DNA from: Janthinobacterium sp. LM6
Lineage (GTDB): Bacteria > Pseudomonadota > Gammaproteobacteria > Burkholderiales > Burkholderiaceae_D
Reading direction: 5' to 3'
DNA: 64,000 nucleotides
NCBI RefSeq assembly: GCF_002002885.1
Contig: NZ_CP019510.1
Location: 5,580,001-5,644,000 of the forward strand
The notes under the pieces are model-generated. The model saw only the letters and a list, made by a program, of their open reading frames with translations, made no database searches and was not told the origin of the DNA. Numbering within the stretch: the first letter of the stretch is position 1; every line of letters starts with the position of its first letter. Below, one piece after another: positions 1 to 10,600 of the stretch. The position numbers and the translations under genes were made by a program.

Positions 1-135
1 CACGCCACGCGGCAGCCAGTAGGCCAGGCGCGCCGGTTCGCGCTGGAAGCCGGCCACTTCCTGCAACTGCCGGGTTTGTTGGGCATCGAGCGCATAGTCC
101 GAGGCGAGTTGGTACACGGCGAGGCGTAGATCCAT
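1..135 (-). CDS. N-terminal fragment of an unidentified protein, cut by the window edge
   Basis: An open frame starts with ATG at 135 and runs off the left edge, giving the first 45 residues (begins MDLRLAVYQLASDY, ends YWLPRGV). The short helical start followed by WLPRG resembles the beginning of DUF2157-type membrane proteins, but the membrane part is outside the window, so this is only a suggestion. The ribosome binding site is weak. It has the same orientation as the four genes that follow on the minus strand. Confidence 0.5.
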   Translation of the reverse strand, partial: MDLRLAVYQLASDYALDAQQTRQLQEVAGFQREPARLAYWLPRGV

Positions 136-170
136 CGTCTGCTTTCAGGTTAATTGGTCGTAAGAAAGCG

Positions 171-461
171 TCAGCGCTCGACGCTGACGCCGCGCCAGAA
201 GGCGACGTGGCCGGCAATTTGCTTGGCGGCATCCTTGGGCTGGGGGTAATACCAGGCCGCGTTGGCATTCGTCTGGCCATCGACGACGAGGTCGTAATAG
301 CTGGCCGTGCCCTTCCACGGGCAGATGCTCGTGTGGCTGCTGGGACGCAGGTATTCCTGCGTCACGGTAGCTAAAGGAAAATATACATTGTTTTCAACGA
401 CTTGCACCTGCGCATCGGTGGCTTGCGCGATGACGGCGCCATTCCAGCTGGCTGTTGGCAT
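171..461 (-). CDS. DUF427 domain protein
   Basis: The 96-residue product matches the small DUF427 family. It has the typical W-x-G start, the ENNVYFP segment near residue 24 and the central CPWKGTASYYDLVVDG block. The family is widespread in bacteria and fungi and has a compact beta fold; no function is established. The ATG at 461 follows a good AGGAGG-type ribosome binding site. It has no signal peptide and is probably cytoplasmic. It stands alone, about 70 bp from the FrnE-like gene. Confidence 0.85.
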   Translation of the reverse strand: MPTASWNGAVIAQATDAQVQVVENNVYFPLATVTQEYLRPSSHTSICPWKGTASYYDLVVDGQTNANAAWYYPQPKDAAKQIAGHVAFWRGVSVER

Positions 462-531
462 TTGACTATCCTCCTTCTGCGCCGAGTGTAGCGCAAAAAG
501 TCCGCCACGGCGCGCGCCATTGGCGCCCCGC

Positions 532-1203
532 TCAAGCGCCGGCGATGATCTGGCGCAAGGCTTGTTCGAACACTTCGGGAGGTTGGCCGCCGGAAATCAG
601 GTGGCGCTCGTTGATGATGACGGCGGGCACCGAATTGATGCCGTTCTGCTGGTAGAACTGTTCCTGCGCGCGCACCTCGTCCGCATACGCGCCGGAGGAC
701 AGCACCTCGGCCGCTTTCGCGCTATCGAGCCCCACCTTGCCGGCCACGGCCAGCAGCACCGCGTGCGAGGACGGATCCTGTCCCTGCGTGAAATACGCAT
801 CGAACAGCGCCATTTTCAATGCCTTCTGGCGCCCTTCCAGCCCGGCCCAGCGCAGCAGACGATGCGCGTCAAACGTGTTGTAGATGCGGCCGCGCTTGTC
901 CATGGCAAAGGTAAAGCCCAGCTGCTCGCCGCGCGCGCGGATCGCTTCGCGCGACTGCGCCATCTGTTCCGGGGTGGAGCCGTATTTGCGGGCGATGTGT
1001 TCGCCGACATCCTCGCCTTCGGGCGGCATGTTGGCGTTCAGCTCAAAGGGCTGGAAGTGGATGTCGGCCTGGACGGTGCCTTGCAGCGTGTCCAGCGCCT
1101 GCTCCAGCGATTTCAGGCCGACCACGCACCAGGGGCAGGAAACGTCGGACACGAAATCGATACGGATGGGGGTGGGAGTGGCGGAGGAGGTGGGGACAGT
1201 CAT
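532..1203 (-). CDS. DsbA-family oxidoreductase, FrnE-like
   Basis: The 223-residue product has a thioredoxin-like start with the CPWC redox motif (SCPWCVVG, about residues 22-29), an all-helical insertion and the C-terminal GINSVPAVIINE segment with the cis-proline of the thioredoxin fold. This is the FrnE/2-hydroxychromene-2-carboxylate isomerase-like branch of the DsbA family, whose members are cytoplasmic disulfide oxidoreductases or isomerases. No signal peptide is visible, which fits a cytosolic role, unlike periplasmic DsbA. The substrate is unknown. The ribosome binding site before the ATG at 1203 is weak. Confidence 0.9.
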   Translation of the reverse strand: MTVPTSSATPTPIRIDFVSDVSCPWCVVGLKSLEQALDTLQGTVQADIHFQPFELNANMPPEGEDVGEHIARKYGSTPEQMAQSREAIRARGEQLGFTFAMDKRGRIYNTFDAHRLLRWAGLEGRQKALKMALFDAYFTQGQDPSSHAVLLAVAGKVGLDSAKAAEVLSSGAYADEVRAQEQFYQQNGINSVPAVIINERHLISGGQPPEVFEQALRQIIAGA

Positions 1204-1293
1204 GGTGGGCAGCCTTTGCGCGAGTCGGTGGCGGCCGCACCGCGCGGCGCCGCAAGCACAGCATATGCGTGCGGGCCGCGGGAAATCAAGCGC

Positions 1294-1938
1294 TTACTTC
1301 TTCTTGACGGGCGCCTTGACCGCATCCTTCTTGCCGCCGATCTTGCTTTCCTTGCCAGAAAGCAAGTTCGCGATGTTCTGGCTGTGGCGGTAAGCCAGCA
1401 GCACGCTCATGACGATGACGGCCAGCAAGATGGGATCAACGCCGAACAGCAAGCCATAGTAAAACGGCGCAAACAGGGCCGCCACCAGGGCTGCCAGCGA
1501 GGAATAGCGGAAGGCATAAGCGATGATCAGCCAGGTGGCCAGAGTCGCCAGGCCCAGCCAGGGATTGATGCCCAGCAACACACCAAGGGCCGTGGCCACA
1601 CCCTTGCCGCCGACGAAGCGGAAGAACACGGGCCACAGATGGCCGAGGAAGACGGCGATGGCGACCAGGGCCACGGCCGTGTCGCCCACGCCCAGCGCAG
1701 CGGCAAAATGGTCGGCCAGGAACACGGCCAGCCAGCCCTTGGCGCCATCGCCCAGCAGGGTCATGATGGCGGCGCCCTTGTTGCCGCTACGCAGCACGTT
1801 GGTGGCGCCCGGATTTTTCGAGCCATAGGTGCGCGGATCGGCAATGCCGTAGACCTTGCTCATCACCACGGCAAACGATATCGAGCCGAGCAAGTAAGCG
1901 GCCACTGTCATTGCCACGGTTGTGATTACTGGATTCAT
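1294..1938 (-). CDS. plsY: Acyl-phosphate:glycerol-3-phosphate acyltransferase PlsY
   Basis: PlsY transfers the acyl group from acyl-phosphate to glycerol-3-phosphate, the first step of phospholipid synthesis, in the inner membrane. The 214-residue protein has multiple hydrophobic segments and the family motifs: LGSISFA near residue 17, [16 protein letters not shown] near residue 39, and [21 protein letters not shown] near residue 100. It ends in a lysine-rich tail ([12 protein letters not shown]) longer than is usual. The start at 1938 follows AAGGGAAGAA. It is a single gene on the minus strand, 97 bp from the ybaK-like gene. Confidence 0.95.
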   Translation of the reverse strand: MNPVITTVAMTVAAYLLGSISFAVVMSKVYGIADPRTYGSKNPGATNVLRSGNKGAAIMTLLGDGAKGWLAVFLADHFAAALGVGDTAVALVAIAVFLGHLWPVFFRFVGGKGVATALGVLLGINPWLGLATLATWLIIAYAFRYSSLAALVAALFAPFYYGLLFGVDPILLAVIVMSVLLAYRHSQNIANLLSGKESKIGGKKDAVKAPVKKK

Positions 1939-2035
1939 TTCTTCCCTTTATTGTGTTTATTACACCAGCGTCGAGGCTGGCGCAGCAGAATATACACCAG
2001 CGTCCAGCCTACGGACAGGGTGGCGTCTGGTTTTC

Positions 2036-2527
2036 TTAATCCTGCAGCGCGCACTGCACGGGCTTGGCCTTGAGCAAGTCGAGCAATACCTGCGGCGCCA
2101 GCGAGACGAGGAAACCGCGCCGCCCGCCATTGATATAGATGCGCTCGAGCGCCAGGATGGATTGCTCCACGTACACGGGCATCGCCTTCTTCGTGCCGAA
2201 GGGCGAGGTGCCGCCGATCATGTAGCCGGAATGGCGCTGTGCCACTTCGGGCTTGCACGGCTCGACGGACTTGCAGCCGATGCCGCGCGCCAAATTCTTG
2301 GTCGACACCTTGCAATCGCCATGCATGAGCACGATCATCGGCTTGGCCGCCTCATCCTGCATCACCAGGGTCTTGATCACCGCGTGTTCGGGCACGTTCA
2401 ATTCGCGCGCCGAGACGCTGGTGCCGCCGTGCTCCTCGTAGGGATACGGGTGTTCTTCAAAGGAAACTTGATGCTTGCGCAGCAACTGCGTCGCCTGGGT
2501 TTCGGAAATATGCTCTTTTTTAGCCAT
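2036..2527 (-). CDS. ybaK: Cys-tRNA(Pro)/Cys-tRNA deacylase, YbaK/EbsC family
   Basis: The 163-residue single-domain YbaK/ProX-like protein hydrolyses mischarged Cys-tRNA(Pro). Family features are the KTLVMQDE strand, LVVLMHGDCKVSTKNLAR-like central block with the conserved lysine, and the GGTSPFGTKKAMPVYVE loop with its conserved GxxSPFG. Length equals the family norm (about 160). It is divergent from the phosphatase-fold gene at 2565, with only 37 bp between the start codons, so the promoters overlap or lie inside the genes. The ribosome binding site is poor. Confidence 0.9.
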   Translation of the reverse strand: MAKKEHISETQATQLLRKHQVSFEEHPYPYEEHGGTSVSARELNVPEHAVIKTLVMQDEAAKPMIVLMHGDCKVSTKNLARGIGCKSVEPCKPEVAQRHSGYMIGGTSPFGTKKAMPVYVEQSILALERIYINGGRRGFLVSLAPQVLLDLLKAKPVQCALQD

Positions 2528-2564
2528 GCGTGATACGCTGATCGTTCAGTGAGGAGTCCTAATT

Positions 2565-3527
2565 ATGCAGCAAGAAATCCGCTTTGCCACCTTCAATGTC
2601 TGCAACCTGGCCCCGGCCGGGGCAAAATTGTATGACAACCTGGAACCGTTGAGCCCCGCGCAATACGAAGCCAAGGCGGAATGGACGGCGCGGCAAATCG
2701 ACCTGCTCGACGCCGACGTGATCGGTTTCCAGGAAATTTTCTCGCAAGCGGCCCTGCGCGACGTGCTGTCGCGCACGCGCCATTTCCGCGAAGCCACCCT
2801 GGCCGGCTACGATGCCATCGATGCTGCCGGACGCATGCTGCCCACGGTGGCGCTCGTGTCGCGGCTGCCGCTGGCGGGCGCCGGTGTTGCCTGGACGGAT
2901 TTTCCGGCCGGCGTGGCCGCGTCCGCCGACGACAACGCCTGCCGCTTCGCCCGCGCCCCCCTGCATGTCCAGGTCATCTTGCCTGGCGGACAACTCACCG
3001 ACGTGGTCGTTGTGCATTTGAAATCGCGCCGCCCCGACTACCGCCATGGCGACGGCAACGATGCGGCCGCCTACGCGCTGGCCAACCTGCGCTCGCTGCA
3101 GCGGCGCGGCGCGGAAGCCGTGGCCCTGCGCGTGCTGGCAAGCGAACTGGGCCACAGCGGCCGTCCCCGCATCGTGCTGGGCGACTTCAACGACATCGCC
3201 AATGCCGTCACCACGGCCATCGTCATGGGGGCGGGCGCGCCGTGCGAAGCGGGTGCCGAGATGCGCGAACGCCTGTACGACTCCAACGCCATCCAGCAGC
3301 GCCAGGACGCCCTGCGCCACGTGGGCTACACGAATATCCACGACAGCGCCTACATGACGATCGATCACATCCTCGTATCCGAACACTTTCATCCCGCCTC
3401 GCCGCGCGCCATCGGCGTGCTGCAGGAAGTGACCTATCTCAACGACCATCTGCTGCTGGGCTTGCGGCACGCCTCCGACCATGGCCAGGTGCTGGCACGC
3501 ATCAAGCTGCTGGGAAATATTGACTAA
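2565..3527 (+). CDS. Endonuclease/exonuclease/phosphatase-fold protein
   Basis: The 320-residue product has the EEP metal-phosphoesterase fold. Visible motifs are TFNVCNL at the start, the metal-binding glutamate in VIGFQEIF (near residue 53), VVVHLKSRRPD in the middle, LGDFNDIANA near residue 207, and the final catalytic SDHGQVLA. These cover the Asn, Glu, Asp-x-Asn and Asp-His residues of the family. No signal peptide is seen, so it is likely cytoplasmic. The substrate (nucleic acid, lipid or sugar phosphate) cannot be told from sequence. The start follows a strong GAGGAG site. Confidence 0.85.
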   Translation: MQQEIRFATFNVCNLAPAGAKLYDNLEPLSPAQYEAKAEWTARQIDLLDADVIGFQEIFSQAALRDVLSRTRHFREATLAGYDAIDAAGRMLPTVALVSRLPLAGAGVAWTDFPAGVAASADDNACRFARAPLHVQVILPGGQLTDVVVVHLKSRRPDYRHGDGNDAAAYALANLRSLQRRGAEAVALRVLASELGHSGRPRIVLGDFNDIANAVTTAIVMGAGAPCEAGAEMRERLYDSNAIQQRQDALRHVGYTNIHDSAYMTIDHILVSEHFHPASPRAIGVLQEVTYLNDHLLLGLRHASDHGQVLARIKLLGNID

Positions 3528-3535
3528 CTCAGTCA

Positions 3536-6067
3536 CTAATGCAGCAACTTCGCCTGCGCGCTGCCCTCCATCTGCGCGCTGGCATAGCGCCCCTGGTATT
3601 GCTGGCAGCCCTGCCCCCGCAGATACGCCAGCTGCTGCGCCGTTTCCACGCCTTCGGCGATCACCGTCAATTGCAGCTCGCGCGCCATGGCGATGATGGT
3701 GGCGGCCACGGCCGTGTCGGACTCGGTTGCCGCGCCGTCCGCCGCGGCGGGCAGGAACGAGGGGTCGATCTTGAGCTTATCCACCGGGTAATGGCGCAGA
3801 TTGGCCAGGCGCGAATAGCCGGTGCCGAAGTCGTCGATGGCCAGCCTGGCGCCCAGCGCGCGCAGTTGCGCCAGCACGCCGGCCAGGCGCGCGCCGCCCT
3901 TCATCAGCAAGGACTCCGTCACTTCCAGTTCCAGGCAGCCGGCAGGCAAGCCCGACACGGCCAGCGCCTCTTGTACGCTGAGCAACAAGTTATTGTGCAG
4001 GCATTGCGCCGGCGACAGATTCACGGCCACGCGCCAGGCATGGCCCGCGTCGTGCCAGGCGCGCGCGCGCAGGCAGGCGTGGCGCAGCACCCAGTTGCCG
4101 ATCGACACCATCAAGCCGCATTCCTCGGCCACGGCGATGAAGCGCTCGGGCGGCAGCACGCCCAGTTGCGGGTGGCGCCAGCGCAACAGCGCTTCGGCGC
4201 CGACGATTTGCCCGCTGGCGACATCGAGCGCAGGCTGGAATTCCAGCACGAATTCCTCGCGACCCAGCGCCTCGCGCAAGCCTTGCTCCAGGCTGGCCCG
4301 CTCGACGATTTGCGCATTCATCTCGGCATTGAAAAACTGGAAATTGTTGCGCCCGCTTTCCTTGGCGTGGTACATGGCAATGTCGGCGTTGTGCACGAGG
4401 GTATCGATATTGTCTCCATCGCTGGGAAAGATGGCCACGCCGATCGAAGTGGACACATGCAATTCGTATTCGCCCAGCTGATAGGGCTGCGTGACGGCAT
4501 GCAGCAGGCTGGACGCCACGTGGGCCACCTGGTCGATGCCGCCCACCTCGGCCAGGATGATGACGAACTCGTCGCCGCCATGCCGGCTGACTGTGTCGAC
4601 GCCGCGCACGCAGCGCACCAGGCGCCGCGCCACTTCCTTGAGCAGCAGGTCGCCCACGTGGTGGCCCATGCTGTCGTTGATGTGCTTGAAATGGTCGAGG
4701 TCCAGGTACAGGATGGCCAGCATGCTCAGCTTGCGCCGCGCGGCCGCCAGCGCCAGCGACAGCCGGTCCAGCAACAGCACCCGGTTCGGCAAGTCGGTGA
4801 GGAAATCGTGCTCGGCCAGGTGGCGCGTGTGCTCCTCGTTTTTCTTGCGCTCGCTGATATCGCTGAGGATGGCCAGGTAATTGCTCAATTGCCCCTGCGA
4901 GTCGCGGATGGCCGTCAGCGACAGCCAGGCCGGGTAGCGCGCGCCCGCCTTGCGCTGGCCCACGATATCGCCTTGCCAATATCCGTTGTCCCCGACTTCG
5001 TCCCACACGTGGTCGAAAAACGCCGGCGCGTCCGGTTCCGCGCCGTGCAGGACGAAGGGCTTGCCCAGCATGTCGTCCAGGCTATAGCCGCTGATCTCGC
5101 TGTACGCGGGATTCATGCTGACGACCCGCTGCTGCGGATCGAGCACGACGATGGCTTCGCGCGCATGCTCGACCACCTGCGCCGACAGGTACAGGGCGCG
5201 CTCGGCCAGTTTGCGCGAGGAAATATCCCGGATCACGGCGTAAAACAGATAGGTGTGGTCGAGCGTGACGGACGTGAGCAGCACCTCGCCCCAGAACAGC
5301 TCGCCCGCGCACGTCTGGTAGCGCCAGTCGTAGCGGCAGTTGCCGTCCGCGTGGGCCTGCCCCGCCAGTTGCGTGCCGCGCAACGCTGACAATTCGCCAT
5401 CGGGCTGGCGCAACGGTGAAAAATCGCTGAGGCGGCGCCCCAGCAGCCGTGGCCGGTCTTCGCATTGAAACAGGACGATGGCGGCGGGATTCGCGTCGGC
5501 GATATGCTCGTCGCGCAGCAGCAAAATGGCGTCGGCGGATTTCTCGTACAGCTGGCGGAAATTGTCGCCCATCAGCAACAAGGCGCCCTGCGCCGCGCCA
5601 TCCTGGCCGCTGGCCGTGATGTCGACGTCGATGCAGACCACTTGCCGCACTCGCCCGGACTGAATGACAGGAAACACGGTGGAACAGATGCAGCGCGGCG
5701 CGGCCCCATCGGCGCCGAGCTTCCACAGGCGCGCGCTGCGCGCCTTGCCGCTGTTCCACACGGCCGCCAGTTCGCCGGCAACCTCCTCGGCCAGGGTGGC
5801 ATCCGGCAGCGAGGCGGCCACCCTGGCCCACGGCTGGCCCAGCGCCAGCTCGGCCGTCACGCCATACAGGCGCGCCGCACCCAAGCTCCAGTAGCGCACG
5901 ATGCCATCGCGGTCGATGCCGCGCACGGCCAGGCCAGGTGCCTGCTCGACGGCGGCGACGATGATGGACAGCAAATCGAGCGCCTTGGCGGCCGCGCCCG
6001 CCTGCGGTTCGGCTGCGGCCAGCAAACGGCCCGGCGACGGGGCGGCTCCGGCAATCCGATCAGACAT
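3536..6067 (-). CDS. PAS-PAS-GGDEF-EAL cyclic-di-GMP signalling protein
   Basis: The product has about 843 residues if it starts at the ATG at 6067 (MSDRIAG), preceded by GGGGGG; the frame stays open to 6259. Several PAS-type sensor segments precede a GGDEF domain (intact GGDEF near residue 497, with an RGVD inhibitory-site motif five residues before it) and an EAL domain (EALLRW near residue 624). The EAL domain keeps the conserved metal and catalytic groups (EVTES, NLSPAQ, DDFGTGYS, KLKID, AEGVE), so both synthesis and hydrolysis of c-di-GMP look possible. No transmembrane segment is obvious, which suggests a cytosolic sensor. It ends 8 bp from the convergent phosphatase-fold gene. Confidence 0.9.
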   Translation of the reverse strand: MSDRIAGAAPSPGRLLAAAEPQAGAAAKALDLLSIIVAAVEQAPGLAVRGIDRDGIVRYWSLGAARLYGVTAELALGQPWARVAASLPDATLAEEVAGELAAVWNSGKARSARLWKLGADGAAPRCICSTVFPVIQSGRVRQVVCIDVDITASGQDGAAQGALLLMGDNFRQLYEKSADAILLLRDEHIADANPAAIVLFQCEDRPRLLGRRLSDFSPLRQPDGELSALRGTQLAGQAHADGNCRYDWRYQTCAGELFWGEVLLTSVTLDHTYLFYAVIRDISSRKLAERALYLSAQVVEHAREAIVVLDPQQRVVSMNPAYSEISGYSLDDMLGKPFVLHGAEPDAPAFFDHVWDEVGDNGYWQGDIVGQRKAGARYPAWLSLTAIRDSQGQLSNYLAILSDISERKKNEEHTRHLAEHDFLTDLPNRVLLLDRLSLALAAARRKLSMLAILYLDLDHFKHINDSMGHHVGDLLLKEVARRLVRCVRGVDTVSRHGGDEFVIILAEVGGIDQVAHVASSLLHAVTQPYQLGEYELHVSTSIGVAIFPSDGDNIDTLVHNADIAMYHAKESGRNNFQFFNAEMNAQIVERASLEQGLREALGREEFVLEFQPALDVASGQIVGAEALLRWRHPQLGVLPPERFIAVAEECGLMVSIGNWVLRHACLRARAWHDAGHAWRVAVNLSPAQCLHNNLLLSVQEALAVSGLPAGCLELEVTESLLMKGGARLAGVLAQLRALGARLAIDDFGTGYSRLANLRHYPVDKLKIDPSFLPAAADGAATESDTAVAATIIAMARELQLTVIAEGVETAQQLAYLRGQGCQQYQGRYASAQMEGSAQAKLLH

Positions 6068-6460
6068 CAGCCCCCCGTGGCGCGGCTGCGCGGCAACCGG
6101 CGAGCGTATGGCCTGTCCGGTGGCGCAACCATCCCGACCATTCTTGCGCGCCGGCGAATCGGCTTCTTGAGGATGCGCAAGCATCGTGACGCGCACGGCG
6201 CCGATGCCGGCAGTGTCTTTGGTCGCCGTTTTTTGCATTCCAGCCCCGATTTTGTGCAATCTGTCGCACGGCGATGGCGGCCGGGCTTGACTCTTCCTAA
6301 AGTGGCAACATGCGCATCGCCGTGAACGGCTGCAGCGGCAGGCGTGTTGTCTGCGGCCGCCACGGTGATGCGCTACCCGAATTCCCCCGGCCAGCGACAG
6401 GCCGGGTCCGCACCGAGACCTGGCGCCGAGCCCCTGCGCCGCTCCTGACTAAAAATACCT
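6068..6460. other. Intergenic region between the GGDEF-EAL and RND adaptor genes
   Basis: About 390 bp without a supported gene. The GGDEF-EAL frame stays open on the minus strand up to 6259 and alternative starts there cannot be excluded. A TTGACT hexamer at about 6288 has no good -10 partner. The divergent promoters of the signalling gene and the RND operon should lie here, but I cannot place them with confidence. Confidence 0.4.
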
Positions 6461-7690
6461 ATGAAAAACGAGACCCTGCCCCCCGCCTCTCCCCTTGCAG
6501 CCACGCGCCGCCGGCGCTGGCGCACCCCCGTGCTGATCCTGGTCGTGCTGGGCCTGGCCGGCGGCGGCTGGACGGTGATGCAATCGAAGCAGCAAGCCGC
6601 CAAGGCGGCCGAATTGCAAGCGAGCAAGAAGAAGGAGCAGGCCAAGACGCCCGTGCATGAACTGGCGCAGGGCGACGTAGCCGCCATCGCGGCGCGCGCG
6701 CTGGCAATCAGCTTGCCCCTGTCCGGCTCGCTGGCGCCCGTGACCCAGGCCACCATCAAGGCCAAGGTTTCCGGCGTGATCCAGGAAACGACCTTGCAGG
6801 AAGGCCAGCAAGTGGCGAATGGGCAAATCCTCGTGCGCCTGGATGCGGCCGACCTGCGCGCCCGCCTGACGCAGCAGCAAGCCATGCTCGACGAAGCGCA
6901 GGCGCGCCTGTCGATGGCGAGCAAAAACGAGGCCAATAGCCAGGCCTTGCTCAAGCAAAAATACATTTCGCAGACGGCCTACGACACGACGCAAAACTCG
7001 GTCGACCTGGCGCGCGCCAGCGTCAAGTCCGCCGCCGCCATGGTCGATATCGCCCGCATCGCGCTGGCCGATGCGGTGATCCGCGCGCCGATGGCCGGCA
7101 TCGTCAGCAAGCGCCACCTGCAGGCCGGGGAAAAAGTCTCGCCCGACATGCCCGTCTACACCATCGTCAACCTGGCGCAGCTGACCCTGGAAGCGCCCGT
7201 GCCCAGCGCGGAAATCCCCCGCATCAAGCTGGGCCAGGACGTGCACTTCAAGGTCGACGGTTTCGGCGCGCGCGACTTCGCCGGCAAGGTCACGCGCATC
7301 AACCCCACCACCGAGAGCGGCTCGCGCGCCATGCTCGTCTACATCGCCGTCGACAATGGCGATGGCGCGCTGCGCGGCGGCATGTTCGCCAAGGGCAGCA
7401 TCGTCACCGAGCGATCAATCGTGGCGCCGCTGGTGCCTCTGACGGCCGTGCGCAATGAAAAACAGGGTCCCGTCGTGTATGCGCTGGTGAACAACAAGGT
7501 GGTCGCCCAGCCCGTCACCCTGGGCCTGCGCAACGAGGATGAAGGCTATGCGGAAGTCAAATCCGGCCTGGTGTCGGGCGCGAAAGTCATCATCGCCAGG
7601 CTCGATGGCGTCAAACCGGGCCATGGCGTGACCTTCGCCGCACCCGCCGCCGCTACTGCGCCGGCAGCCGTGCTGGCACGGAAGGATTAA
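6461..7690 (+). CDS. RND efflux periplasmic adaptor subunit (MFP/AcrA-like)
   Basis: The 409-residue membrane fusion protein links an inner-membrane RND pump to an outer-membrane channel. It has an N-terminal anchor helix (about residues 22-42, no lipobox), a lipoyl half-motif (KAKVSGVIQETTLQEGQ), a helical hairpin (about residues 140-200), a second lipoyl half (VIRAPMAGIVSKR) and a beta-barrel domain. It stops 3 bp before the pump gene, so the two are cotranscribed. No outer-membrane factor gene follows, so a TolC-type channel encoded elsewhere must be used. The ribosome binding site is weak; the start was chosen from the family-like start and basic pre-anchor segment. Confidence 0.92.
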   Translation: MKNETLPPASPLAATRRRRWRTPVLILVVLGLAGGGWTVMQSKQQAAKAAELQASKKKEQAKTPVHELAQGDVAAIAARALAISLPLSGSLAPVTQATIKAKVSGVIQETTLQEGQQVANGQILVRLDAADLRARLTQQQAMLDEAQARLSMASKNEANSQALLKQKYISQTAYDTTQNSVDLARASVKSAAAMVDIARIALADAVIRAPMAGIVSKRHLQAGEKVSPDMPVYTIVNLAQLTLEAPVPSAEIPRIKLGQDVHFKVDGFGARDFAGKVTRINPTTESGSRAMLVYIAVDNGDGALRGGMFAKGSIVTERSIVAPLVPLTAVRNEKQGPVVYALVNNKVVAQPVTLGLRNEDEGYAEVKSGLVSGAKVIIARLDGVKPGHGVTFAAPAAATAPAAVLARKD

Positions 7691-7693
7691 GCC

Positions 7694-10600
7694 ATGTGGA
7701 TGACCAAAGTCAGTATTCAAAATCCCGTCTTCGCCACCATGGTCATGGTGGCGCTGGTGGTGCTGGGCATCTTCTCCTACCGTGGCTTGGGCGTGGAAAG
7801 CATGCCCAGCGTGCAGTTCCCGTTCGCCGCCATTGAGGTGAACTACCCGGGCGCCTCGCCCGAAGCCGTGGAAAACGACATCACGCGCCCCATCGAGGAC
7901 GCCGTCAACACCGTCAGCGGCATCAAGACCATCCGCGCCAACTCGTGGGAAGGACGCGCCGGCGTCTACCTGGAATTCGAGCTGTCGACGAACATGGACA
8001 AGGCCATGCAGGACTTGCGCGACAAGGTGGCCCTGGTGCGCCCGCGCTTCCCGAAGGAAGCCAAGGACCCGTTCATCGCCCGCGCCGAGGGCGACAACGA
8101 GCGCCCCATCGCCACCATCGTGCTGACCTCGACCGGGCATGACCTGCGCTCGCTGTCGACCATGACGGAACAGATCATCAGCAAGCGCTTCCAGGGCGTG
8201 GCCGGCGTGGGGCAAGTCAAGCTGCGCGGCCTGCGCGCGCGCCAGATCCTCATCAGCATGAAGCCGATCGAACTCAATGCCCAGGGCATCGGCGTCGATG
8301 AAGTGATCCGCGCCATCCAGGCGACGAATACCAATCTGCCGGCCGGATCCATCAGCCATGGCGCGGCCGAACAGCTGGTGCGCGTGGAAGGCAAGATCAA
8401 GGATGCGCGCGAATTCGGCAAGATCATCGTCGCGCGCCGCGCCGTCGGCCCCGTCTACCTGGATCAGGTGGCCACCGTCGTCGACGGCGAACAGGAAGAA
8501 CTGTCGATTTCGCGCATGAACGGCCAGCAGGCCGTGACCATGGAAATCACCAAGGTGCAGGACGCCAACGTGGTCGAAGTGGGCACCGGCATCCTGAAAG
8601 TGGCGGCGGACCTGCAAAAGACGCTGCCGCCCGATATCACCCTGCGCGTGCTGGACGACGAATCGGAGCGCGTGCAAAGCCAGCTCGATAACGTCAAGCG
8701 CACCATCATCGAAGGCGCCGTGCTGACCATGGTGATCGTCTTCCTGTTCCTGCACTCGTGGCGTTCGACCATCATCACGGGCTTGACCCTGCCGATTTCC
8801 GTGCTGGCCAGCTTCATCGCCATGAAGGCCTTCGGCTTCACCCTGAACTTCCTTACGCTGATGGCGCTGTCGCTGTGCATCGGCCTGTTGATCGATGACG
8901 CCATCGTCGTGCGCGAAAACATCGTGCGCCACCTGGGCATGGGCAAGAACCACTACAAGGCGGCCAACGACGGCACCAATGAAATCGGCCTGGCCGTGAT
9001 GGCCACCACGTTCGCCATCGTCGCCGTGTTCGTGCCCGTCGCCTTCATGGACGGCATCATCGGCCGCTTCTTCCTGCAGTTCGGTATCACCGTCGCCGTC
9101 GCCGTTCTCGTCTCCCTGTTCGTCAGCTTCACGCTCGACCCCATGCTGTCGTCCGTCTGGCGCGACCCCGTCAAGGACCGCTTCAAGTACGCGCCGTGGC
9201 TGGGCCGCTTCATGGCCTGGATCGAGACGGGCATCGACCGCCTGCATGTATGGTATGGCAAGGTGCTGGCTGTCGCTTTGCGCTGGCGCAAGACGACCCT
9301 GGCTACGGCCCTGGCCCTGTTCGCGGGCAGCCTGATGCTCGTGCCCATGATCGGCGGCGAGATGTTCCCGGAAACGGACCAGGGCTGGGTCAACCTGCGC
9401 TTCAAGACGCCTGTCGGCTCCAGCCTCGAATACACGGATACCAAGGTGCGCCAGATCGAAACGGCGCTGAAGGAATTCCCTGAAATCGACAGCCTGGTGG
9501 CCAATGTCGGCACGCAGGATGGGCGCAACACGGCCGAGGTGAACCTGAAGCTGACGGACATCAAGAAGCACAAGCGCCGCTCGCAGCAGGAGCTGGAAAA
9601 GCTGATCCGCGAACGCCTGGCGCCGATTGCCGGCATCACCCTGTCCGTCGGCCAGCGCCCCATCTTCATCGCCATCCTCGGCACGGATGAAGGCAAGCTC
9701 GATGCCGTGGCGCACACCCTGATGGACAAGATGCGCGGCATCAAGGGCCTGGCCGACATGGAATACAGCCAGGAAGGCGCCAATCCATCGACCACCGTGA
9801 AGATCAACAATGAACTGGCCAGCGACCTGGGTCTGTCGGTGCAGCAGATCGGCAATGCCCTGCGGCCTTTTGTTGCGGGCGACACGGTCAGCCACTGGCT
9901 GGCCAGCGACGGGCAAAACTATGACGTCAACGTGCAGCTGCCGAAATCGGGCCGCCAGAAAGTGGCCGACCTGGCCGACCTGTCGCTGGCGTCCAGCAAG
10001 CTTGATGCGAACGGCAAGCCCGTCATGATCCCGCTGCGCCAGGTGGTCGACTTCGTGCCGTCATCGAGCCCGCAAGTGCTGAAACGCCAGGCCTTGCAGC
10101 GCCGCGTCGCCATCTATGCGGGCACGCAGGGCCGCCCTGCAGGCGATGTCGACGCCGACGTGCAGAAGGCCATCAAGTCCATCGACCTGCCGCCCGGCGT
10201 GCGCTTCGACGTGGCCGGCAATGCGCAGCAGATGGCCGAAACCATGGGCGGCGCGATGATGGCGCTGGGGATCGCCGTGATCTTCATCTACCTGGTGCTG
10301 GCGTCGCAGTTCGGCAGCTTCCTGCAGCCGATCGCCATCATGGTGTCCCTGCCGCTGTCCCTGATCGGCGTGCTGGCCGCCCTGCTGATCACGGGCAGCA
10401 CCCTGAACATTTTCTCCGTGATCGGCTTCATCATGCTCATGGGGCTGGTGACCAAGAACGCGATCTTGCTGGTGGACTTCACCAACCAGCGCCAGCGCGA
10501 AGGACTGGGCCAGTTCGAGGCGCTGATGGAAGCGGGGCAAGTGCGTTTGCGCCCCATCCTGATGACGACCCTGGCGATGGTCTTCGGCATGCTGCCGATG

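Noticed and set aside
3539..5389. A 616-codon open frame opposite the GGDEF-EAL gene
   Set aside because: It has shadow-type composition, while all GGDEF and EAL motifs lie on the minus strand.
7415..9916. An 830-codon open frame opposite the RND pump gene
   Set aside because: It has low-complexity His/Gln/Asp/Gly composition and no family motif; the pump on the other strand is certain.
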